A stretch of 5,846 bases of DNA from Verrucomicrobia subdivision 3 bacterium UBA7542 (lineage in GTDB: Bacteria; Verrucomicrobiota; Verrucomicrobiia; Limisphaerales; UBA11358), in NCBI GenBank assembly GCA_002479245.1, contig DLMG01000338.1:1-5846 (forward strand), given 5' to 3'. Numbering within the stretch: position 1 is the stretch's first letter; the number at the start of each line of letters is the position of its first letter. Position numbers and translations under genes: made by a program. Positions 4,842 to 5,846 of this stretch are shown piece after piece. The notes below the pieces were generated by a model. It ran no database searches. It was given only the letters and a program-made list of their open reading frames with translations, and was not told where the DNA came from.

Positions 4842-4881
4842 AGCTTGGAAGGCTTCCGTTCTACCACTGAACTACGCCCGC
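4808..4881 (-). tRNA. tRNA-Gly (anticodon TCC), CCA encoded
   Basis: On the minus strand a 74-base cloverleaf starts GCGGGCGTAGTTCAGTGGTA. The acceptor stem GCGGGCG/CGCCCGC is a perfect 7 bp. The anticodon arm GGAAGCCTTCCAAGCTTC presents TCC, reading GGA and GGG glycine codons. The T-loop is TTCGATT, the discriminator is T, and CCA is encoded at 4810-4808. It is transcribed away from pyrC toward the candidate element, whose attachment repeat overlaps its 3' third. Confidence 0.96.
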
Positions 4882-4885
4882 CTTC

Positions 4886-4902
4886 GTCCCGCCGGGCGGG
4901 AC
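4886..4902. repeat. GC-rich perfect palindrome between tRNA-Gly and pyrC
   Basis: GTCCCGCC (4886-4893) and GGCGGGAC (4895-4902) are separated by one base, five bases upstream of the tRNA. It may belong to a dispersed palindromic repeat, since the following 80 bases (through AGCC...GGCT near 4945-4978) are also rich in small inverted repeats. No T-run follows, so it is not a typical terminator. Confidence 0.5.
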
Positions 4903-5027
4903 TTCGGCGCGGCAGGCCCGCCACACCGCAGCGAACCCAGCCGGCTTGTCGAGCCGTAGCCAAAAGGGCGAAGGCTGACGCGGCAAGCCCTCAAGACTTG
5001 CTGCGCGCTGAATCTTAATCCCCGTGC

Positions 5028-5056
5028 TTGCGTTGTCAATTCCGCACGTGTATGCT
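5028..5056 (+). promoter_or_regulatory. candidate leaderless promoter of pyrC
   Basis: TTGCGT (5028-5033), 17 bases, then TATGCT (5051-5056). The -10 ends eight bases before ATG 5065, so the transcript would start at or within one or two bases of the start codon. No Shine-Dalgarno precedes the ATG, which fits a leaderless message. The -35 match is only partial. Confidence 0.45.
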
Positions 5057-5064
5057 GGCCGCGC

Positions 5065-5846
5065 ATGAACTCGCTGCTTTTGACCGGCGGGCGAGTCATA
5101 GACCCCGCCAATCGCCTCGACGCTGTTGCTGATTTGCTCATCCTCAACGGAAAAATTGCCGCCGTCGGCAAAGACGCCGCCACCAAGGCGCCCGGAGAAA
5201 TCGAACGATTTGATGCGAAAGGAAAAATTGTTTGTCCCGGCTTGATTGACCTGCACGTACACTTGCGCGAGCCCGGTCAGACGGCAAAGGAAAACATCGC
5301 CACCGGCACTGCCGCCGCCGCGCGGGGCGGCTTCACCTCGGTCGTCTGCATGCCCAACACGTCCCCGGCCATTGACAACGCCGGGACCGTCGCCCTCATC
5401 AATGAACGCGCCGCCCAACACGGCGTTGTAAACGTCTTTGTCGCCGGCGCCATCACCAAAAACATCGCGGGCGAGGAGCTCGCGCCCATCGGCTCGCTCA
5501 AACGCGCGGGCGGCGTGGCCATCACCGACGATGGCCATTGCATTCAAAACAACGAACTCATGCGCCGCGCGCTGGAATACGCAAAAATGTTTGATCTGCC
5601 GGTGATGGATCATTGCCAGGATTATTCGCTCGTGACCGATGGCGTGATGCACGAAGGTTACTGGAACACCGCGCTCGGTTTGCGCGGCTGGCCGTCAGCC
5701 GGCGAGGAAATGATCGTTGCGCGCAACATCCTGCTCGCCGAACTTACCGGCGCGCGCGTCCATTGCCAGCACCTCAGCGCAGCGGGCAGCGTCGCCTTGC
5801 TGCGCGAGGCGAAGAAACGCGGCGTGCCGATTTCCGGCGAGGCCTG
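5065..5846 (+). CDS. pyrC: dihydroorotase (type I), 3' end cut by window
   Basis: Zinc amidohydrolase that cyclises N-carbamoyl-L-aspartate to dihydroorotate, the third step of de novo pyrimidine synthesis, in the cytoplasm. The first 260 codons of a protein usually about 425 long are present. N-terminal strands (LLLTGGRVIDPA) lead into the metal motif DLHVHLREPG with His64 and His66; Arg68 and Asn98 (CMPNT) should bind substrate. TDDGH (Asp155-156), MDHCQD (His183) and VHCQHLS (His233/His236) supply the other metal and active-site positions. The sequence follows the long PyrC class and not the short E. coli type. ATG 5065 gives the expected N-terminus and lacks a ribosome site. The frame is clean. 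Its left neighbour is the divergent tRNA-Gly, so it appears to start its own transcription unit. Confidence 0.95.
   Translation, partial: MNSLLLTGGRVIDPANRLDAVADLLILNGKIAAVGKDAATKAPGEIERFDAKGKIVCPGLIDLHVHLREPGQTAKENIATGTAAAARGGFTSVVCMPNTSPAIDNAGTVALINERAAQHGVVNVFVAGAITKNIAGEELAPIGSLKRAGGVAITDDGHCIQNNELMRRALEYAKMFDLPVMDHCQDYSLVTDGVMHEGYWNTALGLRGWPSAGEEMIVARNILLAELTGARVHCQHLSAAGSVALLREAKKRGVPISGEA

Noticed and set aside
4667..4963. 98-codon minus-strand open frame containing GRSSVVERKPSKLHTRVRFPS
   Set aside because: That peptide is the well-known false translation of a tRNA gene.
4861..5652. 263-codon minus-strand open frame opposite pyrC
   Set aside because: It is the antisense shadow of a clear dihydroorotase in GC-rich DNA and shows no family motif.

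Overview
The window looks like chromosomal DNA from an environmental bacterium of about 55-60% GC, most likely a Verrucomicrobiota of the Pedosphaera/Udaeobacter kind. That placement is an inference from three things: a two-CxxC zinc-ribbon head ending in an 'LFIPP' tail, apparently leaderless promoters, and a type I dihydroorotase. No rRNA or long marker gene is present to confirm it.

Layout. (1) 1-1618, minus strand: a secreted or lipid-anchored sedolisin/kumamolisin-type (S53) serine-carboxyl peptidase. It has a GTG start, a signal sequence, a pro-domain, a 14-glycine linker and all four catalytic-site residues, and it is cut by the window edge exactly at the catalytic Ser. (2) 1619-2053: about 435 bp without a convincing gene, holding a weak peptidase promoter, an 11-bp tandem repeat and a small palindrome. 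(3) 2054-4833: a compact interval bounded by a perfect 28-bp direct repeat. The right copy is the 3' end of an intact tRNA-Gly(TCC) gene (4808-4881, minus strand) and the left copy (2054-2081) is an orphan fragment of that tRNA 3' end. This is the footprint of site-specific integration into a tRNA gene. The interval carries, all on the plus strand, a hicAB toxin-antitoxin operon with its own strong promoter, a zinc-ribbon/single-TM protein of mosaic composition, a small protein whose head resembles the N-terminus of IS1634/IS4-type transposases, a terminator, and a doubtful small ORF that runs into the tRNA. No integrase is present. (4) 4882-5064: spacer with a GC-rich palindrome and a leaderless promoter. 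(5) 5065-5846, plus strand: pyrC (dihydroorotase), truncated by the right edge.

How the parts relate. The peptidase and pyrC are ordinary chromosomal genes with no functional link. The middle interval is best read as a small integrated element or its remnant, stabilised by HicAB, whose excision would restore tRNA-Gly next to the 1.6-2.05 kb flank. The zinc-ribbon/TM protein and the transposase-head protein have no assignable function. Their pairing with a toxin-antitoxin module at a tRNA site makes this the part most worth a second look.
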